Source: Candidatus Halocynthiibacter alkanivorans
Lineage (GTDB): Bacteria > Pseudomonadota > Alphaproteobacteria > Rhodobacterales > Rhodobacteraceae
Reading direction: 5' to 3'
Length of the DNA: 42,017 nucleotides
NCBI RefSeq assembly: GCF_003333265.1
Contig: NZ_QOLB01000075.1
Span: forward strand, 1 to 42,017
Shown one piece after another: positions 1-9,147 of the stretch (position 1 is the stretch's first letter; each line of letters starts with the position of its first letter). The translations under genes and the position numbers were made by a program. The notes under the pieces were generated by a model. It searched no databases, had not been told where the DNA came from, and was given only the letters and a program-made list of their open reading frames with translations.

Positions 1-41
1 GCTGGTGTCCGTTGCGCTCGCTCTGCGGTTCGTTTTCCAAA

Positions 42-102
42 GTCTGTGGTCTGTGGTCTGTGGTCTGTGGTCTGTGGTCTGTGGTCTGTGGTCTGTGGTC
101 TG
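42..102. repeat. 7-bp tandem repeat (GTCTGTG)n, about 8.7 copies
   Basis: Eight perfect head-to-tail copies of GTCTGTG followed by a partial ninth (GTCTG). The unit length is not a multiple of three, so all three plus-strand frames stay open and give spurious Cys/Trp/Val-rich ORFs of the period-7 type. No gene is supported in 1-200. This is a simple-sequence array of the kind that changes copy number by slippage. Confidence 0.95.
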
Positions 103-200
103 CTTGCCGTGCTGTTTCTGTTGCGACACGCGACGGTGCCACCTCTGTTTGCGCCGCGCAGATCCGCTCTCCCTCCGGCGCCACGGCACCAACATATAAA

Positions 201-232
201 AACCGCGCCGCATGCAAGCACGCGGCGCGGTT
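201..232 (-). terminator. Rho-independent terminator of the RTX/Hint gene
   Basis: Perfect 11-bp inverted repeat (AACCGCGCCGC at 201-211, GCGGCGCGGTT at 222-232) with a 10-nt loop. An A-run (198-202) lies on the plus-strand left side, which becomes a T-run after the hairpin when read on the minus strand. It lies about 90 bp past the stop of the minus-strand RTX gene. Confidence 0.8.
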
Positions 233-269
233 AATTGCGACTGTTGATCCAAGCACCCCAGATGATTCA

Positions 270-307
270 GAGGACGTGCAGCTGCCTCCCAACACCTGCA
301 CGTCCTC
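270..307. repeat. 12-bp perfect inverted repeat between the RTX stop codon and its terminator
   Basis: GAGGACGTGCAG at 270-281 pairs with CTGCACGTCCTC at 296-307, with a 14-nt loop. No T-run follows on either strand, so this is not a standard terminator. It lies in the 3' untranslated region of the minus-strand RTX/Hint transcript, just upstream of the real terminator, and could stabilise the 3' end or bind a protein. Confidence 0.7.
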
Positions 308-320
308 GATAAATCCGGCC

Positions 321-2459
321 TCAGTGATGCAACAGCCGCGCCTCGTGTTTCTTCAGCGTACGCCGTGCCGCGCCATAGGCCTCAACCCCGTCCCGCTCTT
401 TTAACGCCGGGAACAGTTCAAAGATCTCACTGCGCTGCGCATTTCCCAGACCGGCAAGAGTCAGATCCCCGGGCTGGAAGCTTTCGGTCCAGGCGCCATC
501 GGACAGGACAATCTCGTGCTGGTCAAACATAAAGTGCACATAGGTTACCTGGCGCTCCATCGCGACGCTGATGCCGCGGTTGTTGACCAGATGTTTGGCT
601 GCAACCAGCACCTCATGGTCCTCAAAATATAGCGCGGTGCGGTCATTGGCGACCAGCACCCGGTGGTTGGGACTGACCTTCATATCGCGTTCAGGCAGAC
701 CATTGCCCAGGGCACCTGCGCGGATCAAAACCGGTTGCAGATGCGGGCTGACCGCCAGTACCGGACCGTTCACAACCTGCTGTCCGATCCAGCGGATCTT
801 CTGCAGGCCGTTGTCGCGGGTAATGACCTTGTCGCCCTCGCGCAGATCTTCGACCCGGCGCTCGCCGCTGGCAGTGGCGATCATGGTGCCCGGCGTGAAA
901 CAGGGCACCACTTTTTCAATATCTTCAAACGTCATGGTGCCGGTGACATTGCCATCCCCATCGAGAAACTCGACGGTGCCGTCTTCCGGATTGCTGTCAT
1001 AGATGACACGCAGGGGGCCCGAGCCGGTCAGGTCCAGCGTATCATAATCATCGCCGCCACTGCCGCCGTCCACAGTGTCGCCATCGGTGGCGCCCAGAAA
1101 GGTGTCGCGGTCGTCGCCACCCGACATGGTATCAGCGCCGCCTTCACCGGAGATGGTATCGTTGCCTTCGCCGCCTTCCAGCAGATCGTCGCCGCCGCGG
1201 CCCTCGATGGTATCGTTGCCTTTGCCACCAAACAATTCATTGGTATACGTGTCGTCGGGGTCGGTGCTGGAGGCGTTAAATCCGATCAGCGTATCGTCGT
1301 AATCTGAGCCGATCACCCCGTCGATTCCACCAAGGATGGTATCGTTTCCTGCGTCACCGCCGGAAGTAGACCCGTTGCTCAGATTGACCTGCACGGCCTC
1401 ATCAGACCCGGAATAATCCAGGTTGTCCTGGCCGGCACCGCCGGAAAAGCTGTCCGCGCCCTCGCCACCGATAAAGGTGTCATCGCCGCTACCGCCATGA
1501 AGCTCGTTGGTGCCGCTGCCGCCAGACAGCGTATCATTATCGCCCTCACCATAGACCAGATCGTCGCCCGCACCGGCCAACACAACGTCATCGCCGCCTC
1601 CGGCCAGAATGATGTCATCATGGCCCACTTCGCCAGGCAGGATAGCATCATTATTGTCGACCATATCGCCATGGGGGTCGCCGTCATAAGCAATGTCAAT
1701 CAGGTCGTCGCCGGCCGTGCCGGAAACGATACCGTCAAGCTCGGGTCCAACCTCATCAAAACTGATGGGACCAAGACGCACCGTGCCAGTGACGTCGGAG
1801 GAATCGCCGCTTTCATGGACAATGGTGATCGACACCACGGGTCCGGGAATGGTCACAGTCACTGTGTCCGGCGCGCCGGAGCCCTCGACGCCTGGGTTGT
1901 CGTTGCCGCCGCCCTCGATGCTATTGCCATCCACCTGGTGCTGCGCGATCAACTCTGAGTAACTGATCTCCATCACGTCACCGTTGGCATTGGTGGCCAG
2001 AATGGTGATTTTGTCATCCCAGGCATTGTCGTGCTCATGATCGCCCGAGCCACCCGAGCCACCCGAGTCGCCCGAACCCTTACCAGAGCCACCCGAGCCG
2101 CCCGAACCCTTACCAGAGCCACCCGAGCCGCCCGAACCCTTACCAGAGCCACCAGAACCGCCAGAGCCCTTACCGGAGCCACCAGAACCGCCCGAGCCAC
2201 CAGTCTCATGAGGCTCGTGGTTGAAGGCATCAACATCATAAATTTCAAAAGTGACGTTCTGAACCGCCTGGTCAAAAGTCAGCGTAACCTCAGTTTCTTT
2301 GGTCACATCGCTGCTGGTCAACGTTCCATTTTTCAGGACCCAGGAATTATCGTTGTCATTGTCAGGCGTTAAGACCGAAACGCCGATGGTATCGCCGTCA
2401 TGCTCCAGCAAATTGTCGCCATCAATTTCTGTATCAACCCAGTCAATTTCATAGCCCAT
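321..2459 (-). CDS. RTX calcium-binding repeat protein with C-terminal Hint domain
   Basis: Predicted secreted protein of 712 residues. An N-terminal beta-rich region (about 1-85) precedes a Gly-Ser-Lys linker (87-139) made of four 10-residue repeats, then a second beta region (about 145-245). Haemolysin-type nonapeptide repeats (GGxGxDx) run from about 246 to 470 and bind calcium in this family. The C-terminus (520-about 680) is a Hint_2-type domain: it starts at Cys520 and carries the SPNHR motif at 596-600. Such RTX-Hint proteins are typical of Rhodobacteraceae, lack a cleavable signal peptide and are thought to leave by type I secretion; the Hint part may act in self-cleavage. The start is supported by AGGAG 6 nt before the ATG. 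No ABC exporter is adjacent. The substrate or adhesive role is unknown. Confidence 0.85.
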   Translation of the reverse strand: MGYEIDWVDTEIDGDNLLEHDGDTIGVSVLTPDNDNDNSWVLKNGTLTSSDVTKETEVTLTFDQAVQNVTFEIYDVDAFNHEPHETGGSGGSGGSGKGSGGSGGSGKGSGGSGGSGKGSGGSGGSGKGSGDSGGSGGSGDHEHDNAWDDKITILATNANGDVMEISYSELIAQHQVDGNSIEGGGNDNPGVEGSGAPDTVTVTIPGPVVSITIVHESGDSSDVTGTVRLGPISFDEVGPELDGIVSGTAGDDLIDIAYDGDPHGDMVDNNDAILPGEVGHDDIILAGGGDDVVLAGAGDDLVYGEGDNDTLSGGSGTNELHGGSGDDTFIGGEGADSFSGGAGQDNLDYSGSDEAVQVNLSNGSTSGGDAGNDTILGGIDGVIGSDYDDTLIGFNASSTDPDDTYTNELFGGKGNDTIEGRGGDDLLEGGEGNDTISGEGGADTMSGGDDRDTFLGATDGDTVDGGSGGDDYDTLDLTGSGPLRVIYDSNPEDGTVEFLDGDGNVTGTMTFEDIEKVVPCFTPGTMIATASGERRVEDLREGDKVITRDNGLQKIRWIGQQVVNGPVLAVSPHLQPVLIRAGALGNGLPERDMKVSPNHRVLVANDRTALYFEDHEVLVAAKHLVNNRGISVAMERQVTYVHFMFDQHEIVLSDGAWTESFQPGDLTLAGLGNAQRSEIFELFPALKERDGVEAYGAARRTLKKHEARLLHH
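2071..2190 (-). repeat. Four 30-bp in-frame repeats coding the Gly-Ser-Lys linker
   Basis: Four exact-length 30-bp units at 2071-2100, 2101-2130, 2131-2160 and 2161-2190. The first two are identical; the others differ by a few bases. Each encodes the same ten residues (GSGGSGGSGK), so copy-number change would lengthen or shorten the linker without breaking the frame. Simpler Gly-Ser repeats flank the array. Confidence 0.9.
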
Positions 2460-3160
2460 GATAACTCCTCACTTTACACAGTTCCGGACAAAGGCCTGAC
2501 ACCGCGCACAAAATTACTTCGCCTGCTGCCGGGTTTTACCCGACAAAGGCCGATACATTTTGCAAACCCACTGCCAGGACGAGGTCCCGGCCGCAAAATT
2601 CGCTCTAATCAATGTGAATGTAATTTTTACACCCATATCGCAGTTGCAAGGCCCCTCAGCACCTGCAAGCTCCGTCGGTCGGCAAAGCAGTTTTCCGTCA
2701 ATGACCTGCCGTGAGAAGCAACCCTTTGCGGGCTGTGTCCGGTGGTTCATCCAAACGCGTTATCCAGGTCTTTGCAGCAAGACCGGTAACACAGACGGCT
2801 AATCTTCTTTGCACGCCTGACAGCGCACTTTCATTTTATGGCCACCCCCGTGACCGTAGAAATGCCCCCCAGTCGGGCAGGTTCAACCTACACAAAAACC
2901 GCCGTCCCCCAACAGAAAAAGAACAAACCAGGGCAAAACCTGGGCACTTCTTCAAAGGTTTCAATGTGAACCAAGGAACAGCTTCACGCGAAAACCGCGC
3001 CAATTGTCTATAAATTTGAATTCAGATCTTCCGCACCATCTGATCCCAGAATTGTTTCTATCACTTTAAAAATCAGCTATTTTGATCGATAAATTGGTTT
3101 TCCGGCGTAAGGCGCTGCAATAGTGCGGCCGCATTATTGTTTCTTATTGGGAGACAATTA

Positions 3161-3268
3161 ATGGTTAATTTTTGCCAAAATGCTACTTTATCGGAAAGGC
3201 GTACTGTGTCCGGGTTTCTGGCGTCGCTGTGGAAACAGTGGTGGCTTTTTGCCGCAACTGTCCTCTAA
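3161..3268 (+). CDS. Possible 35-residue small protein
   Basis: A short ORF (ATG to TAA) preceded by GGGAGA about 6 nt before the ATG and by an AT-rich stretch that could hold a promoter. The product begins MVNFCQNATLSERR and ends in a hydrophobic, tryptophan-rich segment (FLASLWKQWWLFAATVL), so it would be a small membrane-associated or amphipathic peptide. A weak hairpin (CCGGCT/AGCCGG) follows at about 3302-3332. I do not recognise a family. It could be chance. Confidence 0.3.
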   Translation: MVNFCQNATLSERRTVSGFLASLWKQWWLFAATVL

Positions 3269-3473
3269 ACCACGGAAATTACCACGATTCTATCCTTATT
3301 TGCCGGCTGCGAATCAAAAGGCTATAGCCGGATTATCAGGACAATAAGGTTAAGATCTCTCGTTTCGAGGCGCTGACTGGTTAAGTAAATAACATCCATT
3401 AGACGCGTCAGAGCGCGCCGGAAATTTCGCCCGCCGCCACTGGCAGCGCTACTTTCCGGGCCAGATTGTAGCA

Positions 3474-3507
3474 GCGGCCGCCACCGGATATTCCCGGAGG
3501 CGGCCGC
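3474..3507. terminator. GC-rich inverted repeat, probable terminator of the cpdB-like gene
   Basis: GCGGCCGCC at 3474-3482 pairs with GGCGGCCGC at 3499-3507. It lies 60 bp beyond the stop of the minus-strand phosphodiesterase gene. No clear T-run follows on the minus strand, so it is a weak call. Confidence 0.4.
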
Positions 3508-3566
3508 CGCTGATTTTCTCTGCCTCAAACCGGCCAGGATCTGCACGTTCGGCGTATTCAGTTCGT

Positions 3567-5519
3567 TCAGTTCAGCGGAATGCGGAACCGCGCGAAACCG
3601 TCGGGACCATCGCCGGCGGGCTCTATGCTGACGCCGGTCACATCGCCCGCATAGGCCGCAGCACCAGGGCCGGTGTCAAACAGCACGCTGGTCCCCGCCA
3701 GCGGCGCAAAACGCCAGTTGCCGTCCGCCCGCGGGCTGATGGTGCCCTGCTCCACAATATAGCGCACGATCACATCCCGGTTGGTGTCCGGCCCTTCAAA
3801 AATCACACTGTCCACTGTGCCAGGGAATTTGCCGCCGCCGCTGGCGCGGTAATTGTTGGTGGCAATAATGAATTTTTGCTCCGGATCCAGCGGCTTGCCC
3901 TGATACATCAGCTCCACAATCCGGCTGGCCGAGGCATCCAGCAGATTGCCTTTGACATCAAACATCGACGGCTGGCTCAAATCAATCTGATAACTGACCC
4001 CGTCAATCACATCGAAATTATAAGACGGGAAGGCCGGGTTCAGCAGCACCTGGTCCGCTTTTCCAGGCTCGACCTGGTTAAAGATGCCGGCAGAGCGTTC
4101 CAGCCAGCCCTTGACCTCAGCGCCGGTGACCAACACCGCGCGCACCGTATTGGGATAGAGATAAAGGTCTGAAACGTTCTTGATCGCCACATCGCCTTTG
4201 GGCACATCGGTGAAATATTCCGGCCCGCCACGACCACCGGCTTTGAACGGCGCAGCGGCGGACAGGATCGGGATGCCCTCATACTCGGTGCCCTTCATCA
4301 TCTCAGTGATGTACCAATTCTGGGCAATTGAGACGATCTGTACCGAAGGATCATCTGCCACCAGCGCGAAATAGCTGTGCAACGGCGCGTCGGTCTTGCC
4401 CACCGGCCGGCGGATATAAGCAAGTGTCGCGTCATGATCCGCCTGCACGCTGGCCAGCACACTCTCCTGGCTTTCCACCAGCGCCGAGGTTGACCGGTCC
4501 TCATTGCGTTTGGAGATTGGCCGCGCCTCTGAGTCATGGCTGACAATGCGCCACTGCCCGCCGGAGCGTTCCAGCAGCAGGTCAATCAGCCCAAGATGCG
4601 AGCCCCAGAACCCGCCCATGGTCGCGGGGATGCCCGAAATGGTGCCGGCGGCGATATCCACCCCGTCAATACCGTCAAAGGCATTGGAGGGGAACACCAG
4701 GTGGTTATGTCCGGTCATGATCGCATCAATGCCCGCCACCCGCGCCAGTGGCACCGAGGCGTTTTCCATGCCGTCACTGTGCTCGGGCGACCCGATGCCG
4801 GAATGGCTCAGCGCGATGATGATATCGGCGCCCTCCTCTTTCATCTGCGGCACCCAGGCCCGGGCGGTTTCAACAATGTCACGCGCCTGCACGTTTCCTT
4901 CCAGATTGCGGCGGTCCCAGGTCATCACCTGCGGCGGCACAAAACCGATAAACCCGATACGGATCGAATGCGCCACGCCATCGCCATCCACCAGCTGCTT
5001 GTCCAGAATGACATAGGGTTTCAGCAGCGTGGTATCTTTGCGCGGATCGCTGCCTGGTTCCTTGCTTATATTGGCATTCACCACCGGGAAAGCGGCGCCG
5101 GCCAGCGATTTCATCAGGAAATCCAGCCCGTAGTTGAACTCGTGATTGCCCAGCGTCGATACATCAAACCCCACCGCGTTCATCGCCTGGATCACCGGGT
5201 GCATGTCGCCCTCTTTCATGCCGCGCTCATAGGCGATGTAATCCCCCATCGGATTGCCCTGCAGAAAGTCTCCATTGTCGATCATCAGCGAATTGCTGGC
5301 CTCGGCGCGGATCTGTTTGATGATCGAGGCGGTGCGTGCCAGCCCGACGGTGTCGCGCGGCTTGTCGGCATAATAGTCATAGGGAAAGACATGCACATGC
5401 AGATCCGTGGTTTCCATCAGTCTCAGATGGACCTGGTTGCCGGCGGCATTGGCGGAAAACGGGTGTAACGCAATCAGCCCGGCGGTGCTGGCGATAAAAT
5501 TTCTGCGGGTCAGTAACAT
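3567..5519 (-). CDS. cpdB: 2',3'-cyclic-nucleotide 2'-phosphodiesterase / 3'-nucleotidase
   Basis: Periplasmic metallophosphoesterase that hydrolyses 2',3'-cyclic nucleotides and 3'-nucleotides to nucleosides and phosphate. With the start used here it has 650 residues, the usual CpdB length. It starts with a Tat-like leader (TRRNF at 4-8, hydrophobic stretch, Ala-rich cleavage region near 23-26). Calcineurin-like metal motifs are present: DLH (40-42 region), NGD (82-84), GNHE (124-127), SHSG (238-241) and GHNH (270-273). A 5'-nucleotidase C-terminal domain follows. An in-frame ATG lies 7 codons upstream at 5540, but AGGAG is placed 9 nt before the ATG at 5519, so I choose 5519. It stands alone and probably scavenges phosphate and nucleosides. 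Confidence 0.9.
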   Translation of the reverse strand: MLLTRRNFIASTAGLIALHPFSANAAGNQVHLRLMETTDLHVHVFPYDYYADKPRDTVGLARTASIIKQIRAEASNSLMIDNGDFLQGNPMGDYIAYERGMKEGDMHPVIQAMNAVGFDVSTLGNHEFNYGLDFLMKSLAGAAFPVVNANISKEPGSDPRKDTTLLKPYVILDKQLVDGDGVAHSIRIGFIGFVPPQVMTWDRRNLEGNVQARDIVETARAWVPQMKEEGADIIIALSHSGIGSPEHSDGMENASVPLARVAGIDAIMTGHNHLVFPSNAFDGIDGVDIAAGTISGIPATMGGFWGSHLGLIDLLLERSGGQWRIVSHDSEARPISKRNEDRSTSALVESQESVLASVQADHDATLAYIRRPVGKTDAPLHSYFALVADDPSVQIVSIAQNWYITEMMKGTEYEGIPILSAAAPFKAGGRGGPEYFTDVPKGDVAIKNVSDLYLYPNTVRAVLVTGAEVKGWLERSAGIFNQVEPGKADQVLLNPAFPSYNFDVIDGVSYQIDLSQPSMFDVKGNLLDASASRIVELMYQGKPLDPEQKFIIATNNYRASGGGKFPGTVDSVIFEGPDTNRDVIVRYIVEQGTISPRADGNWRFAPLAGTSVLFDTGPGAAAYAGDVTGVSIEPAGDGPDGFARFRIPLN

Positions 5520-5752
5520 GGCAGCATACTCCTGAAACATTGAAACAACGGGGTCTGAACAAATCCGGATCGGGCCAGGTTAGCATATTTTTACTGTTTG
5601 GATAAATTTCCCGGAGCTGATGCCTCCCGCACTTGCGCACTGCCTGCAAACGGCCTGCTCCGGAGCAGTATCGGGGCCGCTCTGCGGCGGGTCTGACGGC
5701 GCATTTTTTTGCAGAACCAACCGCCGGCGCCGCTTGTCTCAAAAATGTAAAA

Positions 5753-5787
5753 CCCCGCGCCGATCGCTATTTGCGTCCGGCGCGGGG
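5753..5787 (-). terminator. Rho-independent terminator of the chemoreceptor gene
   Basis: CCCCGCGCCG at 5753-5762 pairs perfectly with CGGCGCGGGG at 5778-5787. Read on the minus strand the stem is followed by a T-rich tail. It lies 45 bp past the stop of the chemotaxis gene. The remainder of 5520-5831 holds a 14-bp palindrome (CTGCTCCGGAGCAG, 5655-5668) and no gene that I can support. Confidence 0.85.
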
Positions 5788-5831
5788 CTTCTGTTGCTCC
5801 GTAATATTGTCAGCGTTTGCGCGCGCCCGGT

Positions 5832-7550
5832 TCAGGCGATGCGTTGTTGCTGCGGTGCCCCCGCCAGGGCACCCGGATGTTCCACCACAAAGATGCGCAC
5901 CGCATTGATCAGGTTTTCAATGCCACTGGCCAGCGTCGTATTGGCTGCGGTGGTCTCTTCAAACATCGCGGCATTGGTCTGGGTCACCGAATCCAGATCA
6001 GACAGCGCTGTGTTGACTTCGGCCAGGCTGACGGATTGCTCGTCAGAACTGATGGCGATCTTTTCCACCAGCCCGACGATGGCAGTCACCGCTTCCATCA
6101 CCGAGGCATTGGCCTCGCCGGATTTGCGCACCAGATTGGCGCCCTGGACAATCTGTGCCGCGCTGTCGGTGATCAAAGTCTTGATGCTCTGCGCCGCTTC
6201 GGCTGAACGTTGCGACAGCGCCCGCACTTCTGAGGCCACCACGGCAAATCCACGTCCTGATTCCCCGGCGCGCGCCGCTTCAACACCGGCGTTCAGTGCC
6301 AGCAGGTTGGTCTGGAACGATATGTCGTCAATCACCCCGACGATCTTCTGGATCTCATGCGACGCGGTCTCAATCTCATTCATCGCCGAAATCGCCTTAT
6401 TGACCAGCCCTGCGCTTTCGGTGGCTTCCTCACGGGTTTTCAGGACCGAATCTTTCGCAGTCCGCGCATCCCGCGCCGCCCCGTTCACTGCCGTAGCCAG
6501 CAAGGACACCGAAGCGGTAATTTCCGCCAGCGAGGCCGCCTGGCCCTCGGTACGTCTGCCCAGATCGGTGGAGGCCGCCAACAGCGTGTTGGACTCGGTT
6601 TCGATCACTTCAGCATTTGCAAACACGCCTTCGATCGCCATGCACAAGCCGCGCACCATCTCATTGAAATCGTCTTTCAGATCCTGGAACTCGGGCGCGA
6701 ATGTCGCGTCAATATGGGCGGTCAGATCATTGTTACGCAGCAACGTCAGACTCTGGCGCAGCGCATCCACCACCTGCATCTGTTTCGCCGCGTTCTCCTC
6801 GCGCTGGCGGGCTTCATGTCCAGAAACCTCACGCGCCATCAGATCGGCCTCCCGCGCCCGGTCCGATTCTTCTTTAGCTGTCTGAAGTGCGGCCTCGGCA
6901 CGGGCCTGGGCCTCAAGCGCATGTTGTTGCGCTGTTTCAGCGGCTTCGCGGGAGCTTTCCGCCTCGCCGCGGGCCACATCGGCCTGCTGCATCGCCTCGC
7001 TCACCTGTTCCCTTTGTTTTTCCGCCATGTCATCCAGCCGGTTTCTGGAGATAATCGCATAGGCCAGCGCCACGGTTTCCATCACCACCACCGCACCATG
7101 TAACAGGGTGCGCGGCAGGTTTTCCTGCCAGCTCGCGGAGGGAAATACCATTGCGGGCATAAACACTGTTGCCGCCAGGTGATGCACCACGATGGTCGCT
7201 GTGGCCAGAATGGTCGCCCGGGCGTCATTCAGGATCATCGTCACCGCCAGCACCGCAAAATACAGCATATGCATATCGATCTGCCAGCGATGGCCGGCAA
7301 ACGCAGCGTTGATCACGATGGCCTGGCCAATCGCCGCCTGCGCCGCCCCAATGCGGGCAATCTCCGGTTTCATCCGCAGCGAGACCTGCCCGAGCAGCGC
7401 AAAGATCACGCTGGCAATGCCAAGCGGCAACGGATTGTTGCCAACAAACATACCCGCAAGCGGCGCAAGCGGGATACTCAGCCAGACGCCCATTATTATT
7501 AACTTAGACGCGCGCGCCTGATAATTTGTTCGCTCAGTTTCGTTTTCCAC
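5832..7550 (-). CDS. Methyl-accepting chemotaxis protein
   Basis: Transmembrane chemoreceptor that would control CheA activity. A multi-helix hydrophobic N-terminal region (about the first 170 residues) replaces the usual periplasmic ligand domain. A long Ala/Glu-rich coiled coil follows, then a HAMP-like stretch ([17 protein letters not shown]) and the conserved signalling hairpin ([18 protein letters not shown]). The C-terminus ends QQQRIA with no CheR/CheB pentapeptide. I place the start at a GTG whose G is the last base of the upstream gene's TAG (TAGTG), with GGAG 10 nt before it. An in-frame ATG at 7604 lies inside the upstream gene and would add 18 residues. The product is then 572 residues long. 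The TAGTG overlap points to translational coupling. Confidence 0.85.
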   Translation of the reverse strand: MENETERTNYQARASKLIIMGVWLSIPLAPLAGMFVGNNPLPLGIASVIFALLGQVSLRMKPEIARIGAAQAAIGQAIVINAAFAGHRWQIDMHMLYFAVLAVTMILNDARATILATATIVVHHLAATVFMPAMVFPSASWQENLPRTLLHGAVVVMETVALAYAIISRNRLDDMAEKQREQVSEAMQQADVARGEAESSREAAETAQQHALEAQARAEAALQTAKEESDRAREADLMAREVSGHEARQREENAAKQMQVVDALRQSLTLLRNNDLTAHIDATFAPEFQDLKDDFNEMVRGLCMAIEGVFANAEVIETESNTLLAASTDLGRRTEGQAASLAEITASVSLLATAVNGAARDARTAKDSVLKTREEATESAGLVNKAISAMNEIETASHEIQKIVGVIDDISFQTNLLALNAGVEAARAGESGRGFAVVASEVRALSQRSAEAAQSIKTLITDSAAQIVQGANLVRKSGEANASVMEAVTAIVGLVEKIAISSDEQSVSLAEVNTALSDLDSVTQTNAAMFEETTAANTTLASGIENLINAVRIFVVEHPGALAGAPQQQRIA

Positions 7551-7855
7551 TAGCTGCTTACTCCGCAAATTGCCGCTATCCGGCGTCCATCCAGCACCAG
7601 CCATGCCCCGTTAAGGTGCAGCTGGTTGATAAAATCAGGATCACTTGAATATGCCAGTGTCGCCAAAGGGGCCTGTTCCGGCCCCAGTATTTCGCCACCC
7701 GCATTTGCAATGATTTCATCCAGCCCCAAAGCCCCCACCAGCGCGACCACCAGTACCGGCTCATCCGGCTGAGGCGGCGAGGACATGGCCAGAACCACCG
7801 GCGTCAGGACGACGGCAAGCAGTTGCATAAGGATGATTGGTAAGTAGGACATCAT
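7550..7855 (-). CDS. Small membrane-anchored or exported protein coupled to the chemoreceptor
   Basis: About 101 residues. It has an N-terminal hydrophobic helix ([20 protein letters not shown]) then a roughly 75-residue soluble part containing [10 protein letters not shown] and [18 protein letters not shown] do not recognise a family. The ATG at 7855 or the next at 7852 is likelier than a TTG at 7864. Its stop overlaps the GTG start of the chemoreceptor gene, so the two are made together. The soluble part would face the periplasm if the helix is an uncleaved anchor. A role as a periplasmic partner of a receptor that lacks its own sensor domain is inference only. Confidence 0.6.
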   Translation of the reverse strand: MMSYLPIILMQLLAVVLTPVVLAMSSPPQPDEPVLVVALVGALGLDEIIANAGGEILGPEQAPLATLAYSSDPDFINQLHLNGAWLVLDGRRIAAICGVSS

Positions 7856-8104
7856 TCGCTTCAAGTTATCACGATGCCAGGATGGGATGCGGGTGTTTAG
7901 ATTTCGTTACAGCAACGGATTGGATCGAAATTTTACCAATTTGAACAATGCTTTCTGCGGCAAATACGGTATGGCCCGGACCGGATGCAACCGGTGGTAG
8001 AAGGCGGCGGTCAGCCCGGGAATACAGGTGTTAAGATCTGAAATACCGATTTGATTTAGCCGGGATGCTGCGTCGCTCCCGCCACAGCCCGGGCGATTCA
8101 GTGC

Positions 8105-9013
8105 TCACGGCTCTGTCAGCTCGCCGTTCCGTGCCGCATCCAGTATCGCGGCTTCCACCAGTGCCACCACGGCAGCGTTCTGACTGCCCCGCGCCCGGAC
8201 CAGATAGAAATCATCCCGGGTCTCAAGCATCAGATCTTCCAGCGCCACCAGCCGCCCCTGCCCCACCAGATCGCCTGAAATCGAGCGCCAGCCCAGCAGC
8301 ACGCCCTGCCCGTTCAGCGCCGCCTGGGTGGCCTGAACATAGTTGGTAAAGCGCGGCCCCTTGCCGGTGTTCAGCGTCAGCCCTTGTTTTGCGGCAAATA
8401 CGCGCCAGTTCAGCCAGCTTTTATCTTCGACTTCCACATGCAGCAGCGGTGCATGTTCCACCACGCGGCCCACGCTTTCAAATCGCGCCATCAGCGCCGG
8501 GCTGGCCACCGGCACCACCTGTTCCTTAAACAACGGGGTGACTTCCCCATCCTGCCAGTCTCCGTGCCCAAAGCGCAGCGCCAGATCAATGCCGGCGCTC
8601 AGGGCCGGTGTGCCCTGGTGCACAGTGGAGACATTGATGGCAATGTCGGGCATTTGTGCCGACAGCACCGCGAGGCGCGGCATCAGCCAATAGGTCGCCA
8701 CCCCGACTGTGCAGGAAATGGTCACACTGTTGCGCGTCGCCGCGCCGAGCCGGCGAATGTCGTCCACCGCCGCAGACATCAGCTCAAACCCGTCTTTTGT
8801 GGCCGCGTGCAGGATATGTCCTGCCCGGGTCAGCTGCGCCGGACGGGTGCTGCGGTCAAACAGCTTCTCGCCAAGATGCTCCTCCAGCTGACGCAAAGAC
8901 TGGCTGATCGCCGGCTGGGTGACATTCAGACTGGCCGCCGCCGGCGCAAAACCACCCCGGCGCAGCACGGTTTCAAATACCAGCAACAGGCGCAGCGGTG
9001 GCAGGTCTGGCAT
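8105..9013 (-). CDS. GcvA-like LysR-family transcriptional regulator
   Basis: 302 residues from an ATG with AGGA about 6 nt upstream (protein start MPDLPPLRLLL). The N-terminal winged helix-turn-helix is clear (GGFAPAAASLNVTQPAISQSLRQLE), followed by a two-lobe effector domain (about 95-295). It is transcribed divergently from the dioxygenase-aldolase operon with only about 120-130 bp between the starts, so it very probably regulates that operon and itself. The longer frame reaching 9112 runs into this shared control region and is not the start. The effector is probably the operon's substrate, which I cannot name. Confidence 0.88.
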   Translation of the reverse strand: MPDLPPLRLLLVFETVLRRGGFAPAAASLNVTQPAISQSLRQLEEHLGEKLFDRSTRPAQLTRAGHILHAATKDGFELMSAAVDDIRRLGAATRNSVTISCTVGVATYWLMPRLAVLSAQMPDIAINVSTVHQGTPALSAGIDLALRFGHGDWQDGEVTPLFKEQVVPVASPALMARFESVGRVVEHAPLLHVEVEDKSWLNWRVFAAKQGLTLNTGKGPRFTNYVQATQAALNGQGVLLGWRSISGDLVGQGRLVALEDLMLETRDDFYLVRARGSQNAAVVALVEAAILDAARNGELTEP

Positions 9014-9147
9014 AATATAATCCTGGCTTATGTTACATTTAGCATTCCCAGCCTTCCTCTGTTTGCTCTCACAGCGCAATACTAAAACGACCCCGCACAG
9101 ACGGGTGTGCATACTTAACGCATCAAGATCATCAGATGGACAGCGCG
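9014..9147. promoter_or_regulatory. Divergent control region of the LysR regulator and the dioxygenase operon
   Basis: About 130 bp separate the two opposite starts. Both promoters and the LysR-binding site should lie here. It is AT-richer near 9010-9050. I do not see a perfect dyad, so the operator cannot be marked exactly. Confidence 0.5.

Larger units (their letters stand above)
2460..3566. other. 1.1-kb intergenic region, mostly without recognisable genes
   Basis: The interval between the RTX gene and the cpdB-like gene holds only short, poorly coding ORFs. The section at about 3000-3170 is AT-rich compared with its surroundings. I see one plausible small ORF (3161-3268) and a GC-rich inverted repeat (3474-3507). 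The RTX promoter must lie in the left part on the minus strand, but I cannot place it with confidence. Confidence 0.6.

Noticed and set aside
5-404. Overlapping plus-strand ORFs at the left end
   Set aside because: They arise from the 7-bp repeat and the terminator; Cys/Trp/Val periodicity is caused by the repeat and no family is recognisable.
663-1307. 214-residue plus-strand ORF
   Set aside because: It is antisense to the RTX/Hint gene and mirrors its Asp/Gly repeats as Ala/Val/Ile-rich sequence.
4536-5468. 310-residue plus-strand ORF
   Set aside because: Antisense to the cpdB-like gene, His/Arg/Gln-rich with no domain.
5620-6885. 421-residue plus-strand ORF
   Set aside because: Antisense to the chemoreceptor gene; Ser/Ala/Arg-rich shadow of a coiled-coil gene.
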